64,000 bases of DNA. Source: Prunella strophiata (taxonomy: Eukaryota > Chordata > Aves > Passeriformes > Prunellidae). A program made the position numbers and the translations under genes. The notes under the pieces were generated by a model that had not been told where the DNA came from, did not search any database, and worked only from the letters and a program-made list of their open reading frames with translations. Shown here piece after piece: positions 1 to 13,063 of this stretch. Location of the stretch: contig JAZBQD010000030.1 of the NCBI GenBank assembly GCA_036583965.1, forward strand, positions 86,060,800-86,124,799, written 5' to 3'. How positions within the stretch are numbered: position 1 is the first letter of the stretch; each line of letters begins with the position of its first letter.

Positions 1-547
1 CTTCTAGAATTTCAGACCGCTCTTCACTTGTCTATTAACTTCTTGGTGTCATATATTTTGATGAGCAAATGCCATGAAAGTAAAAGAAAATGAATATTTT
101 ATTAAGGTGGCCAGGAAATTTCACCTAGTATGCATTGGGACAACACCTAGGAGTCTTGGAAGCCTCTTGCAACTAAAAAGCACTTTTTCCTCTCCTTGGA
201 AATTCTCTTTAGCACCATTTTGTTTAGTCTATAGAAGTTCAAGTTTTCATTAAAGTAGTATTTATTAGTATTAAACTGTATACCAGATGTTTGCAACCAC
301 AAAGCCTATAGAGTATTTTGTTGCCAATGTGACCCTGATGGTTTCAACAATTATAAACTGAAGCATGTCTGCTTACACAAGGCTTTAGTGTTAAACTATA
401 TGCAAACATAACTATGTGGACTCAGTCCCTAAGACAGACACATCCAGTTTCACAAATATTCCAGCAAATGAAATCTTGGAACTTGTAATCTACTAAGTAT
501 AGCACAAAGAACATGAAAATCACGATGCAGTAGTACTTAGCACTTAT
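1..547. other. Noncoding DNA, no feature seen
   Basis: This stretch is AT-rich with scattered stops in all frames. I see no repeat family, RNA gene or exon-like structure in it. Confidence 0.5.
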
Positions 548-735
548 ATATAGCACTTTACATCTTCAAAGTACTGTGCTAACAATATCTAATTAATCCT
601 CCTCAACTAATTAATCCTTTCCAGATCAGGAAGCTGAGACACATTAATTACAATTATTATTTATGTACTTATATAGCACCATAGGTGTGCATGCCACTGT
701 GCAGACTTATAGACCAGTCCCTCACTATTATAAGC
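548..735. repeat. Ancient amniote interspersed repeat fragment(s)
   Basis: The stretch contains phrases typical of old amniote LINE/SINE 3' regions. These are a 'TATATAGCACTTTACATC' motif, then 'TTAATCCTCCTCA', then 'GGAAGCTGAGACACA'. A second module has 'TATATAGCACCATAGGTG' followed by a degenerate 'CCACTGTGCAGAC ... CAGTCCCTCAC'. I recognise the pattern from turtle and bird noncoding DNA but cannot name the family, and the copy is heavily diverged. It may be two fragments placed side by side. Confidence 0.4.
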
Positions 736-3700
736 AATGAAAATTTGACTTTAATACTAGTAGGAGAAACTTTGCAGCATGCAGTATTTGGAGGGAAGAC
801 TTAGCCTGGAAAAGTTTACAGCTGTGCACCAGGTTCTGCCATCAGATTTTTTAATAAGAAAAAGTGGTAAAAAACAGGTGGATATAAGGCTCTATGTTGC
901 CATTTTGGTTTTCATTATTTTTAAAAATGGTTTTTAACAAAAAACAAAAAAAAACAAAAAACCTGTCATGTATGAATTTGTTTTCAAGGAGTTCACAACA
1001 TGTCCAAGCCTCTCAACTCATGAATTATCAACAGCAGCAACTATTACCAATGGTATGAATGATGTTAGATTCTTATGTTGTGTGTCTTATCCATTATGAA
1101 GGGTGGAGAGGATCCTTGAAATAACGAACAGCTCTGTTTTGTGGACAAAATAACTAAATGCTTATATTTGCAATTCCTTTTTAAAAGATAGTTTCAATTC
1201 TCTCAGATTTTGGGTTATTGTAATGAAGGCCTAGTTTTATTTATAGTGGATAATTTCCCAGTGAAGTACAAAACAGAGTTTATAAGAGAGATTATTAATC
1301 ATTATGTTAAAAATTACTTAATCTCTAGAACTAGTTCTTTTGTAAGAGTAAGTCTAAAATTAATGATACCCTGGTTCCCAGCCCTTAGATGAAGGAATAT
1401 TATGAGGAAAATAGAGAATATTTTAATAATGATCAGAGTGTGACCTATATCCCAATTCAGCTTTTATCATATCCAGACAGTCCTTGTCAATAGCAGGACA
1501 CCATGCCATGAAATTCAAGGCCTTTATCAGGAATAAGCTCCAGTAACTAAAACTTATTCAGGAACAATAGTTGTAAGCAACTTGCAAACTGGTTCAAATC
1601 TGAGCAGATTACTTTTTGTAGAGCAATAGGTTGCTCCATTAAACGTAGACAAACGTAAGACACTGTCCCTTCAATGTATTATGGATGGTCTAGAAATATC
1701 TTCAGAAACAGACAGAAAAATGCATGTAATGGAAAGTATTTTTCAGTCTGAATATGTGTGCTTTTATCATATCCTGTGATACTTGCTGCATTTTAATCTC
1801 AGACTTCAAGTCTGTATTTGATGTTCTATGAAATTCTTCATATCAAGCGGATGGAATAAATCTTCTCTTTAAGAATTTTCTAGACTGAGGGCCTTAGAAA
1901 GTATAGGGCTCAGTCCTCAGAGAATAAGTTGTAGCAAAAAAATAATTTGGAAAAACTTTGGATTTTTATGTTTATGTATTGTATATTCACTATTCTAAAA
2001 TATTCACTGCAGCTCTTCTTCTGAAAAAAAATTCAGAAACTACATATTTTTAATATAGATAAATGGGATTCAACTTCTGAGCCAGTTTGCTTAGCTGTGA
2101 CTAGATATACTGCTTCTACATTATATCTCTTGACCAAAAGTGAAGGAGATATTTTGTCTGTTTTTTTTCCTCAGAGATGAAACTGTAAGGGTTATTTAGG
2201 TAAGAAGAATGTAATTTCCTGAATTGGCATTTGTCCAATACATGTGGATTGACCTCTCTCTAATGAAGATTTGTTTATTTAAAGTAGCAGACCACAATCA
2301 AAGACTGAATGTATTTTCAGAGAAGGAGGTGAGGAAGTGAATACAGGGAGCAACAGTAAAGAATTCTAATCAGGAATAAAACACCTAAAAGTGTACTGAA
2401 ACAGTGTTCTGCAGTGCTTCAATTAAGCCCAGGCTGTTTTACCTCATGCAACTGGCACTTACAAATAATATGAGCTGATGCCAACCAGTCTCATGTTTCC
2501 ATTAGGACAAGCCATTATTATAGAGTGCTTCAGATGTATTGACCAACAGTGAACTTTCTACTCTCAGGGTGTATTGGTGCAGAGCTTAGTCTTCTCATGG
2601 GCTCAGGCACCCAGGCTTAAGCTTTGCTTTAGGTTTGTGCAGAATGCCCACCAGTCCAGTGATGTAGCAATGACTAGCAGTTTACTGAGGCTGGGATTAA
2701 GTGTTGCTACTTCTTTTCTATGTATGTCACTGGCTAGATAAGTTGGAATGCCTTTAAGTATTAGAAGTGCAATTGGCAACTTAGAGCTGGACCTCTTCTA
2801 AAGCCCCCAGTCTGGGGAGAAAAAACATCAATGCCTGTGTTTTTACAACTACTACTTTAAATCCCAATGTTTCAACAGCCTCAGGTGAACCTTAACTTCC
2901 TCTGGCTTTTCATGGACCTAATTCAAAGCTCAGCGATGCTTTTACTTTCATGAACTTTCTGAATGACTGAAAAAGCCAATGCCAAGGAATGCACAAATAC
3001 TCCATCCCCACTCCTCTACCCCCAGGAGCTCAACATACAAATAAGTTTCTTCATCATCTGAAATGAAAGTCCTTATTATTTCCTTGAGTAAACAGTGTAT
3101 TACTACTATTGCATGCACTATTATATGTATTACCACTATTGCAAACCCTTACTATAATAATATTTCAATGTAATAATTCTCACTAGTCCTCATCATTGAT
3201 CAGATTAATCTAGTTGTGAACTAATTATTGCTATGTTATTTAAGTGTTCTGAAAGCAACCATCTACAGCAGGAGGAATTTCTCCACAAAAATCTGAACAA
3301 ACTGAAAGACAGATACAAAAGGAAACGTTGGATGTGGATCAGTGCAGGAACTGAGAGACAGTTTTACCATAGTCACTGACTATTGCCTGGTATCTATCAT
3401 GAATTTGGAGCAGTGTATCGAATGAAATGTGGAAATGGAAGAATTGTATGAAGCATGACAGGAATTTGTAGGGGTCTGGAGGCCAAAGGAGTGTGCGAAA
3501 CCAGATATTGCACTGCGATTGAGGCGGCTGGCTGAAGGATGGATGCAGAAGACTGGGAGATGGAAAGAAGAAGTGACCAATTTAGGCTTGTAAGGAAGAG
3601 GAAAGCCACTAGTGATTTGTAAAATTAAAGGGGACATGGAGAACCACCAGAGAAGGAGGAAGTACCTAGCCATATGTTTAGGGTTATATAAGATTGATGG

Positions 3701-3769
3701 AATGAAAAGAAAAAGGCACATAAAGACAGGTCAGCTATATCTTGTTATTTAGACCAGCACAATGTTATG
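736..3769. other. Noncoding DNA without recognised features
   Basis: There are A-rich runs near 938-962 and short open frames only. The part at 3260-3720 is purine-rich on the plus strand and carries a 113-codon open frame on the minus strand (3380-3721). That frame has no recognisable domain, and purine/pyrimidine strand bias alone favours open frames, so I do not call a gene. Confidence 0.5.
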
Positions 3770-3825
3770 TTTCAAGACAAAATACCTAAAAGTATTTCAA
3801 GACAAAATACCTAAATACCTAAAAC
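3770..3825. repeat. Short tandem duplication, 21-bp unit
   Basis: The unit TTTCAAGACAAAATACCTAAA occurs at 3770-3790 and again exactly at 3795-3815. A third partial copy of the tail (ATACCTAAA) follows. The period is 25 bp. This looks like a local replication-slippage duplication and no function is implied. Confidence 0.85.
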
Positions 3826-4049
3826 AAGTCAAATGTCTGAATAAAGGCAATGCATTCATTTCAGAGGAGGATTTTATATCAATGAAAAAGGAGAAATTAT
3901 GAAAGAGAAGGAATTTCTGAGGATTGGATCCATTTTTCTGAGAATCTGCTCCTCTATTCTGCTGTCAGTCATAAGCTGTATATGAGAATTTTAAGAATAT
4001 AAGGGTAAGATGACACTCTGAAGATGTCAAGTGGAAGCTGGGGTTTAAG

Positions 4050-4167
4050 TGGTTGCTTTCTCCTTCCTTTCCTCCCCTCTCTCTTCATCTCCATTCTTCA
4101 TTTCTCCCCTTTCCTACCTCTTCCCTTCTTTCCTTCCTTGTTTCCTTTCTCTTCCTCTCACTGTAGG
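4050..4167 (+). repeat. Polypyrimidine tract ending in a CAG-like acceptor (TAG|G)
   Basis: More than 100 bases are almost entirely C and T on the plus strand (TTCC, TCTC and CCTT blocks). The tract ends at CTCTCACTGTAG, followed by GTTCACACTGTGG. It is a low-complexity homopyrimidine tract. Its end resembles a 3' splice site, but no convincing downstream exon or donor could be shown beyond a weak AG|GT at about 4218. Confidence 0.6.
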
Positions 4168-7044
4168 TTCACACTGTGGAGTTTTTGAACAGCAAGGCAA
4201 CATATCATCAAAAGCAGAAAGCTCAGAGACAGTGCTCAGGTCATTCTCCCAACCTGCCCCATGAAACCAGCTAGTTCCTGTGCACTGCTTGCTGACAGTA
4301 GCTGATTCTTTGTTGATAAAGAAGGGTCAACATATATAATCAGATTTGTGCTATTCCTTCCCATGATCAAAAGGAGGAGGTTCCGTCTTCCCTCATTTGA
4401 AATCTCTGTTGAAGTACACAGTCAGCAAACCTCCCTACTAAGTGCCTCTACAATTATTATAGGTTTGCAGATTTTTTCTTTCCTCACTCACCTCTGGCAC
4501 CCTTGACAAAAACAGAAACTGTGGGTTTCTATCAAAGCTCCTGAAGGAATGAAGCTAAAAGGAAGAATCTTCCTCTGCATAATTCCAATATTGATGAATT
4601 AAGGCCTGAAGTGCCTTTTTGTATTTCAAAAAACACTCAGAGTCTATGCTTAAAATTGAGATTAGCTCCATCAAGAAGCAGTAAATTCAGCAATAAGATT
4701 TAATCTCTGTGACACTCAAAAGACAAGATTCAATTATATTCTGTGATCTTAATTGAATTACAAAACCCCCCTCAAAAGTAATGACATTATTCTATATTTT
4801 CCCCAAGCCCGGTTTACTTGGATTGAAAAGAATTAAATAAGCCATGGTTTGAGAAAAATATGTTTGTTTTTGCTGCCTAATAATTCACAGCTTTGAGGAG
4901 AAGCTAATATCCTTTAAGTAAAAGACTAATATCTATCTCTGGAAGTGCTTTTTTTGACCCATCTGGTTTGTCAGAAAAGTCTCCTACCTCTGATATTTAT
5001 ACAATATCATGCAAATGTCAAAATCTGAATGTCATCTTCAAAGACCCTTTTATGTCAGGCAACCCCTTTATAGGGAAAAAATAAACAATTTTATGTATGC
5101 ATGCTTGATGCCAGTCCAATTAATAAAAGCCTTTTTTGCTATGCTTGGCTACAAGCAAGTTTCTCTTTTGAAAATGAACAGAGGGAGAATGAGATAAAAG
5201 GTCTGTATTGTTTCCTTGCAAATTTTACAGTTTCATTTTTAATTTGTGTTTGGATGTGAGGATCTTGGTGCAGATGGTGTGATAGTCCACAGTATGTTCT
5301 GAGAACCTGAAATGATAACAAAGATATGCAAATTGAGAGGGTGCTTTGGATGAAAGCCAGGATATCCAATTTCACAATAGCTGAAAACAAATTGATGTGC
5401 CCAGCAAACTACACAGAGTACCACTAGGAAATGTAACAGTGCCAAAACAAATTATATTAATGACCTGAGCAGTTTGTTGAACTCTATTGGCTAGCTTAAT
5501 GTTGGTTACATTTGTCTGCGTTGGCACTTCATTTACTGCACAAAACAACTTTTGTAAATGAAAAAATAAAAAAACCCAACAACAAAAAAGCACTTAATGA
5601 AAAATCAATCTTGGTAATTGCAAAATAAAGTTATACAGGAATTATTTTTGCATCTGAGAAATGTCCACCATATTTCATATGAAACAAATTTAAAAAGTAG
5701 ACACTCTTGAAAATCAGAAATAAGATTTAAAATTATTTCTATGAGGCAACACAAATCTCATCCTATTTAATTTTTTCAATCTAGATCAACATTACATTTA
5801 ATATTAGCAAAAAAAATATAGCATTTGTATTATTTGATAAAGAAACATAAAGGAGTTGCTTTTAAAGAAAATATATCGGTGTAAAGACACTGTCTGAAGT
5901 AATTCTGAACAGTAACATTATTCACATTTTGCCAATGTTAAAATGAGAACCTGAGCCCTTGGCTGTCATTTCTGTCTTCCCCTCCTCCTTTCTTTAAATG
6001 AAAGATTCCTGTTTCCAAGTGAATCACATTAAACAGACTTTAAAAAATTGTTCTTCCCCTAAACTATGCTAAATAGATGAGAAAAAAATTCTGCCATGAA
6101 TATTTGTAGATTGACTATCCCTTAACAGTTCATATATTTTTACATGAATATCTTTCTTCCATTTAGAAGAGAAAGTCAAAGACACTTTCAGCTTTCATAA
6201 AATCATACATTCACAATGCAGTGAACTGAATGCAGCTTTCATATATTTCAGGTACTCCACATTGAATAAGATATTTGAACTACCCAGTTCCATAATCTGA
6301 ATCTTTTTTAACATGAATTTTGAATTTAATTCTAAAGAGAAGGAAAATTTTTATTTACAAATACCAGAACAAAGTTGGGCCTGGTAGTGGATAAAATAAA
6401 CTCAGTTTTGATGTGCTGCTCCTGCAGTCAATAGGTTGCCTCCCCAACTGGCATAAGAATACTAGAGTCTCAATAGAGAGACTCCAGTCTAAGACACTCA
6501 GACAGCAGTAAACTGCATATTTTGTTTTATTTTCCAGAAACACCAATAAGCCTTTCTCCATCTAAAAAACTAAGGACATTTTATAACATATTAAATTTAA
6601 TAAAAACAGTGGTAGAGGCACATTACATCTCCACTACTTCGTGTATAATTGTAATTTAGAAATTTTATAAATTGGGATCACATATTAAAATGAGAAACTG
6701 TTACTTATTGCTTGTAACTTTATTTTAATCTATTACAATAATGAAAAAAAATACTGGCAGGGAAATCATTGAATGTTCAGTATGAAGAAAATGTGCCTCA
6801 AGCTTTAAATGTCACCTATTGTAGCTATGCTTAGATTTGCCCTACTGCCACAAAACTGTTCTTGTGAAAAACACTTGCAGTCACTTTGCACTTTTGTTGA
6901 CTTTAGCCTGCCCTGTAACAAAAAAGTAGGTAGTTGAGATAATGCCAATACCCTAATTTCAGTTATTGCAATTTCATAGATAAATACAAAACAGACCTGA
7001 AATAAAACAAACCCATAAGCAAACAAAAACTCCCAATCTTCCAC

Positions 7045-7048
<4 letters not shown>

Positions 7049-7077
<29 letters not shown>
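7049..7077. repeat. Poly-A tract (about 29 bp)
   Basis: This is an uninterrupted A run. An AATAAA hexamer lies at 7001-7006, so a processed retrocopy tail was considered. The 43-base spacing is long, and the upstream sequence shows no recognisable transcript. Confidence 0.85.
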
Positions 7078-7079
<2 letters not shown>

Positions 7080-8057
7080 TTCCAACACCTCAAGCCCCTT
7101 TGCTACAAATTTTTTCCTCTCATATTTTGTTTCTTCTTCAAAGAGCTTGAAGCTGAATCCAGAAGGATCCTTCTCCACAAATGAATTTGCCCTCACTATC
7201 AGAGATCAGTGTTTCACTAAGTCCTGCAGCACCACTCCTGCTCTGGTCCTGAGCCTAGAGGTGTTTCCCATGAGTGATTTGTCATGGCAGAAAATTGATG
7301 TGTAGTTATAGCAATTTGAAGGGGATTGAGGTGGATTGGGTAAAAAGAACAGAGAAAAAGGGAGAAGGACAAGTAATATTCTCCTTCTAGGTCCTGAGGG
7401 ACTTAGGAAACATAGCCCAGATGTACAGCTTCTAGATTGACACTTTTGGGGAGCCTGTGGTTGAAGCTGATAGTTACATGTTGGATGCCACTTTTACACG
7501 AATAAACAACATGTTTAAAAGGCTTCATGACAGCCCCCTCAGAAAACAAACTCCATCCCTGTGACAGGGTAGCAATCACATACATCTTCAAAAAAATGTG
7601 TGGGAATGACCCACACCGTTCCTTAAACCTTCTCCTCTGCTTGTGGTAACAGGAGGAGGTGATCTGGCTCTGTGGTTTTTACCTCATCCAGCATTCAGAA
7701 TGATTCATTGAGTGAACACGGAAGATTTAAAAGGTAGGATAAAGGTTTCTTTACTTGGTGGTATTCACTGCATGAAAATCGTAGAAGTTTACTCAGCTGG
7801 TTGGATTGGGGGAGATAACACAAGTCAGCCTGGGAAGTACCTATAAGGCTCACATGACTGATCTGGAGGGATGGAAGACAAATTAGGGATTTGTTTATTT
7901 TTTTGGGAAACTATCTCAAGAAAAATGTCCATACTCTACCTAGATTTTTTTTTTTTTTTTTTTATATATAATTTAAGGCCCATGTCATCCATTTATTTTG
8001 CTTTTCCTCTTATCACACCAAGAGCCTGGGTTCTCTTGAATGTATATGTGCAAAGGA

Positions 8058-8103
8058 AAAAGTGGAATAAAGGGAACAGGTAAAAGTGGAATAAAGGGAA
8101 CAG
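8058..8103. repeat. Two-copy tandem duplication, 24-bp period
   Basis: The 22-base unit AAAAGTGGAATAAAGGGAACAG occurs at 8058-8079 and exactly again at 8082-8103, with GT between. The perfect identity suggests a recent slippage duplication. Confidence 0.9.
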
Positions 8104-8847
8104 AGAGGTAGAGACTTGTGGAGTTTATAAGCTTTAATGTCATTCACCACTTTTTATATGGCTTGTGGCTTTTACTTGAGAAACTCCCAAAATGTAAATT
8201 TACTCCTTGCTTACAAAAGTAATGGGGTTACCTGGCAGTGGCACCAATGCAGTGAGTTCCACTGTGCTGCTCCAGGTCTGGCTTGGAGAAGTGGGGCTGC
8301 ACTGGAGTTATAGGCACTGCCTGGAGGGCAGGTCTGCAAGACCTCCCCGTGCAGCAGGTGACATCTAAGTGCTACTGGGACCTGCCCTGTTGCAGAAGGA
8401 GCACATCAAAGGGCAGGTCCCACCTCAGCTAGCAGAGAAATGTCTACTCCCCACCACAGGTACGAAATTAGGTCAGAGAGTGACAGCCCCAGCTGAGACA
8501 GTCCTTGCTCTGCTACGGTGGGTTGCAAAACCAAGAGTTTTAGTCTTCAGTGGAAATACTGGGAGCAGCTTCTTCTTGCATGAAATGTGTAATGTCTCTT
8601 TTTAGCCGTGTGCTCTCAAGCTTGAGGTGCTTGTTCCAAACACTCTCATCTCCCACTGACTTCATTCCTCTGCGTTACTCCCACACTCCCCTCAGTAGGT
8701 GTGCAGTGCTGTGCCATTTATATGTCGCATACAATGTGTCTGAGAGAAGTTTAGCTTTTCTAATTAGGCATGGTGCTATTTTAAAAACCCTTTTTTTTAC
8801 AGCAAGTTGAAGGTGTAAGTGCAAATTTGACACACATTTGTCAAAGG

Positions 8848-8876
8848 AAATAATAATAATAACAATAATAATAAAA
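8848..8876. repeat. (TAA)n microsatellite with one interruption
   Basis: This is a run of TAA/AAT triplets interrupted by one AAC unit. It is a simple-sequence repeat and a candidate polymorphic marker. Confidence 0.85.
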
Positions 8877-9079
8877 TCCTCACAAAGCAATTAATAGCTT
8901 TTATTAACTGATGTATCTATGTAACAGCAAAGTATAGGTTTCAGATGAGCCTGAAAAATGACCCTTGGTAAAGAGCCTGCTAAAAGGAATACCTTAGAGC
9001 TGTCCATCAGTTGCAGAGACTGCACACAAATCCTGAGCAGCGAGGCAATGTACTCTCTGTCTTCATGCATAATACATAC

Positions 9080-9480
9080 AAAATAGGTGAAGTGGTATGT
9101 AAAGTGAATTTTAATTGGTTATAATTGTCATTTCATTTAGTAAAGTATTGTCTGGAGACCAGGATATCAATTAGCACTCTATGGACTCTGTTACTTATGA
9201 AAATATGCATATATAGACATGATGTGCTCTAGCAGCAGATATACTTTAATTAAGAAAGTGGTACAGTAAATTAAAGACCTTTAAAGTATTAATTAATTGG
9301 TGTATAGATCAGTTCCGAGTTTCAACTTGGTAAAGTTAGATCACGGTATTTGATTTAAATGAGATAGGAAATAAATGTGCATTCTGTGTTGTTACTAGCT
9401 TTTTAAAGGTGTTCATTGCCACAACCATGTTAGCTTAAAATGAAATAAATATACTGCTTCCTGATACAGCACTTAAGTTT
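9080..9480. promoter_or_regulatory. Candidate conserved noncoding element (AT-rich, homeodomain-type sites)
   Basis: The block is dense in TAAT/ATTA cores, with TTAATTAA-like words (CTTTAATTAAG, AGTATTAATTAATTGG), an ATGCATAT word and ATTTGATTTAAATGAG. It has no repeats, homopolymers or open frame. This composition is typical of developmental enhancers in bird and mammal gene deserts. The call is inference from motif density only, because no alignment was available. Confidence 0.25.
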
Positions 9481-9854
9481 TTATCATAAACTGGAGCTAC
9501 TTAAAGTTATAATTTTTTCATACTAAAATATCAACCAGAAGTGTTTTGTCAGGAGTCTTTATCCTGCTCTTTGTGTCTATGTCCTTCATATCCCTTGGCA
9601 TTAATAAACACCCCCAGCATTAATAAGCTAAAGAGAAGAGACTGATGTATTCCACACTATTATTAAATTGTTGGTAACCAAGGCAGGTATGTTGGTTAGG
9701 TTTTTTTACCACCTTCTTCTTCTTTTCCATGGGGGATGAAGAGGGACCTGTCCCTTTTTAACCACTTGCTCTGAATGACTTTTATACCCAATATAAGTGA
9801 GAAAAGAGGATGAATGTCACCTCTCTTCTCTTTCTCCTCCTGTCGATGCATACT

Positions 9855-10030
9855 CCTTCTTTTGATTGACAGCTACTAATAACCTTCCTGCCCTAAGTGC
9901 CATGGAGACACTTTATTAGGACAAACAGCCAAGGAAATCTAGGAATGAAGCCAAGCCTGCAGTGAGTTATTATCGGGCTTGTATTTATCTCAGCTTTGTA
10001 ATTTTTTTCAGTGATATGCAAATCCTGAAA
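9855..10030. promoter_or_regulatory. Candidate regulatory element with PBX-MEIS and POU octamer motifs
   Basis: The decamer TGATTGACAG at 9863-9872 is the known composite site of PBX with MEIS/PREP homeodomain factors. An exact octamer ATGCAAAT lies at 10016-10023, the classic POU/OCT site. About 140 bp of non-repetitive sequence lies between them. Single motifs arise by chance in long DNA, so only the combination in a repeat-free block next to the 9080-9480 candidate makes it worth noting. Confidence 0.25.
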
Positions 10031-11109
10031 TAGATCTTCTTCTGTTGAAGGACAGGTCCCTCTGTTAATTGATCCACTGAGATTCAGCCTAACCTCTTTT
10101 AGCTATCAGCCAGGGAAACAGGCTACATAAAAGAGTCTCAGTGCTGTATACAGTTCACATAAATTCACTGTGCATTCTACAAGGAAAACTTCTGCACAGA
10201 AAATGCATTTTTAGCTCCTGAACATATTTTACATATCAGTGTTATCTGCATAACAGATCAAACTGATTTGTTTATTTGTTTATTAGATATGTATGAGGGT
10301 ACACTCTTATAATCAAATGCAATTTTAGATGGAGCTTACTTTCTTTCTGGAATGATACACCACAAACATGTATTGTAAAAACACATTAAATGAAATTCAG
10401 ACATAATGAAAATGCGTTTGTTGAAAATCACCATGAAAAAAAAAAAGCTACATTACAGAAACACTTTATTACTGAGCAATTTGACTGTTTGGGAATTGGC
10501 AACACAGGTGCATCTCCAACATGCCTTAAGATTCTGCAAACATTTTTTTGTTTCTCTATAGAGATTTGCAGTAAACAGGTAACATTGATTCAAATAGGTT
10601 TTTAATAGCATATTAATAACAGCAGCAGGATGGATTTACCTGTTTTGCTTTTCTATAGAGGTAAGTCCATTTAGTAACCAATCTATTTGACAGAGAGTAG
10701 AACTGGTAACAAAGGAAAATGTTCATGGAAACACCAATAATAACAATAATCATTACAATCATAGTAATATCAAAGAGTCCAGAATGAAAAGGGTTCAGCA
10801 CTAAAAGTGGCATTATTTTTAGATTTACATAGCATCTCTCGTGGGTAAGAGTCCTGAAGATCTTCATCAAGCCCTAAGGTAGTGGCATCAGTACAAGTAT
10901 GGCTATTGCTGAGACAGGGAAGATAGCCAAAGGAGGGGTAAATTTGGAGCTGAGTTCAAACCCTGCTGAAGAGTGAACAGGCATCAATAATGCTCACACA
11001 GCGTGGACCAGCTTTCATTCTGACACCTCATCTAAACACCAACATGAAGTACGTGGGAAATCTATTACCAAAACCTTCCTGGTTCTGCAACCTGAGAGAC
11101 AGAACGATG
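10031..11109. other. Noncoding DNA without recognised features
   Basis: There are short frames only. The longest (85 codons, minus strand, 10613-10870) has no domain and no conserved-looking start. I see nothing else. Confidence 0.45.
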
Positions 11110-11245
11110 TGCAGTAATGAGGTGTGAGGCATGAAAACCTGCGCTCTAATCCCAGCTCTGCCCGCCAAATTATGTCATGGCCTTGAGCAAGTCATTTCAC
11201 CTCTACTACTTTAAAATGAGGATGATAAGCCTTACAAGGCTCAGT
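11110..11245 (+). repeat. MIR (ancient tRNA-derived SINE) fragment
   Basis: The order of MIR landmarks is intact. First comes AATCCCAGCTCTGCC, then TATGTCATGGCCTTGAGCAAGTC corresponding to the 'tgtgaccttgggcaagt' core, then 'ttTcAcCTCt', then TAAAATGAGGATGATAAG corresponding to 'taaaatgggGataata'. MIRs are shared by amniotes and inactive in birds. Divergence is high, as expected for this age. Confidence 0.75.
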
Positions 11246-13038
11246 CTATGATTCTAACTCAGTACGTGTTTGTAAAATGATTTCAATATTTGAAATACTT
11301 ATGCAGGTATGAATCGTTTTTGTGAGTGCAACAATAGTACCTGGAGTGAGGAGCTCCTGAAGAGGCAGCATTATTAGTGTTGGCAAGGATGCAGGACAAT
11401 CTAAACTTCAACTTATATTAGAACACAGACATCTCCTTACACTGAACATTATAATTTCCACAGAAAAATTTCATGCCTTGTCCCTATGTCCCTAGTAAGG
11501 TAATGGGAGAACCTAGAAAGGAAAACTTTTACATGTTTGGGAGCTGAGATCAAGAATTAATGTGAAACTACAGCACTTTTGGACATGCTTGATTCCTGCT
11601 AATTTTAGTCACATTATGACCCATGCTTATAGCTGATGTATTTAGGGCTGACAGTAGTGGAGAACACCAAAAATCAAAATTTAACTTCTAAATTACTGGG
11701 TTGTTTTGTGGGTTTCAGATGCAATGTATCTTTGAACTTTAATGTGCTGTTCAATAGCTAGTTTTTCTGAATGAGGTGATTTATAGACAGATTTTACAAG
11801 CTGATCTAACTTGTGCTCAAGCTCTTTATTCTTTCTATCTGTCCTCAAATAGTTTTCCATCAGTTATTGTGTAGAAGAAAATTCGCCAGGCAAACCAGGT
11901 AAAGCTCAGTTGCATGTAGCTCATATATCTGGCAGTGCCTAATATCTGTGTTACATTAAACAAAGCACTACAGCTTGAGAGACATTAAATAATAATGAAT
12001 TGTGCAGATGACTACTAAATTCACATTGCAGGAGTTTACTCCTCTGTATTTTTCTGACTGAGGTCATTCCTGAGTAATGAAAATGTGAAATAAAATTATT
12101 GCTCAGCCCTTTTCAGATTTCTTCCTCTTTTTCTGCTCTGCAATTTCACCCTTCCTTTTCCTCTCTGGTCATTTGCACACTGGTGTGTTAATAGTTTGAA
12201 GGAAACAGTCCAGCAAATGACATCACTTCAGGGGCTACCACTCTGCAGAGAAGTAAATGTATCAACAGAAGATGTTATAAGATTTAAAATAAAGGGTAGA
12301 GGGGGGTATTTCAGTAAAAATGTTCATGTGGCATTAATCACTAGGGATAAGGATTTAAGAGATTTTCTCTTCAAGAAAAAAACTGTGAGTCTTGAAAGTA
12401 GATTTTCAATCTACCGGTTTTGACAGAAAAATTAACTCTAGAGAAGAGAGAGCACAGCATTTCTGTGAAGAAGTGTGTTTTGAAAACAAACTTTTCTTTC
12501 TGTGATTTCTGTTGTGTTTGAGTGAAATTTATCCAGCTGAAATTAGCTATGTTTTTGTGCCCAAACCCAGAAATTTCACAGAATTTTTTGGAAGCAATTC
12601 TTTCTCAAGCATGAGATGACAGTAAAAGGCAAGCATCTCACATTCCAAAGAATTTATAATTTAACTGGAGGTTTTTGTACAGATACATGAGGACAAGTGA
12701 ATAAGATTTCAACTAAAAAAGGGAATACAAGTAGAAAGTCAGCAGCTTGGTATACAGAGACATTGTAGGGCATGTACTGCAGCAGCGCTAAAAGGGTATT
12801 GTAGGAATTTATACTTTGTTACCTTAGATGCTACAAAAACATGCAATTAGTGGAGTTTACTAACCTGCTTCTCTGGGAAAGGTGATTTTCATATGGAATC
12901 CTTGAGAGAGACAGTAGGGCTTATTCCTCTAGTTTGTCTTTTTAGTATTTGATCTGTTGTAATAATCTATGATAGTTTTAAAGGACATACAGTAATTTTC
13001 TCCCTCCCTCTCTGTTCTGTATAGAAAATGACCTTCTC

Positions 13039-13063
13039 TATATACACACACACACATATACAT
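13039..13063. repeat. Short (CA)n/(TA)n microsatellite
   Basis: This is a TATA(CA)n(TA) simple-sequence run, read directly from the sequence. Confidence 0.8.

Larger units (their letters stand above)
3826..8057. other. Noncoding DNA with homopolymer runs
   Basis: Apart from the pyrimidine tract at 4050-4167 there is nothing gene-like. A run of about 29 A lies at 7049-7077, with an AATAAA about 43 bases upstream at 7001. A T run lies at 7945-7963. Open frames are under 90 codons and show no family features. Confidence 0.5.

Noticed and set aside
7001..7077. Processed retrocopy (AATAAA followed by poly-A)
   Set aside because: The spacing of 43 bases is long, and no recognisable transcript or flanking duplication was found.
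9671..9683. RFX-like site TTGGTAACCAAG, also at 52308-52319
   Set aside because: The same 12-mer occurs twice 43 kb apart with no shared flanks. A weak motif match only.
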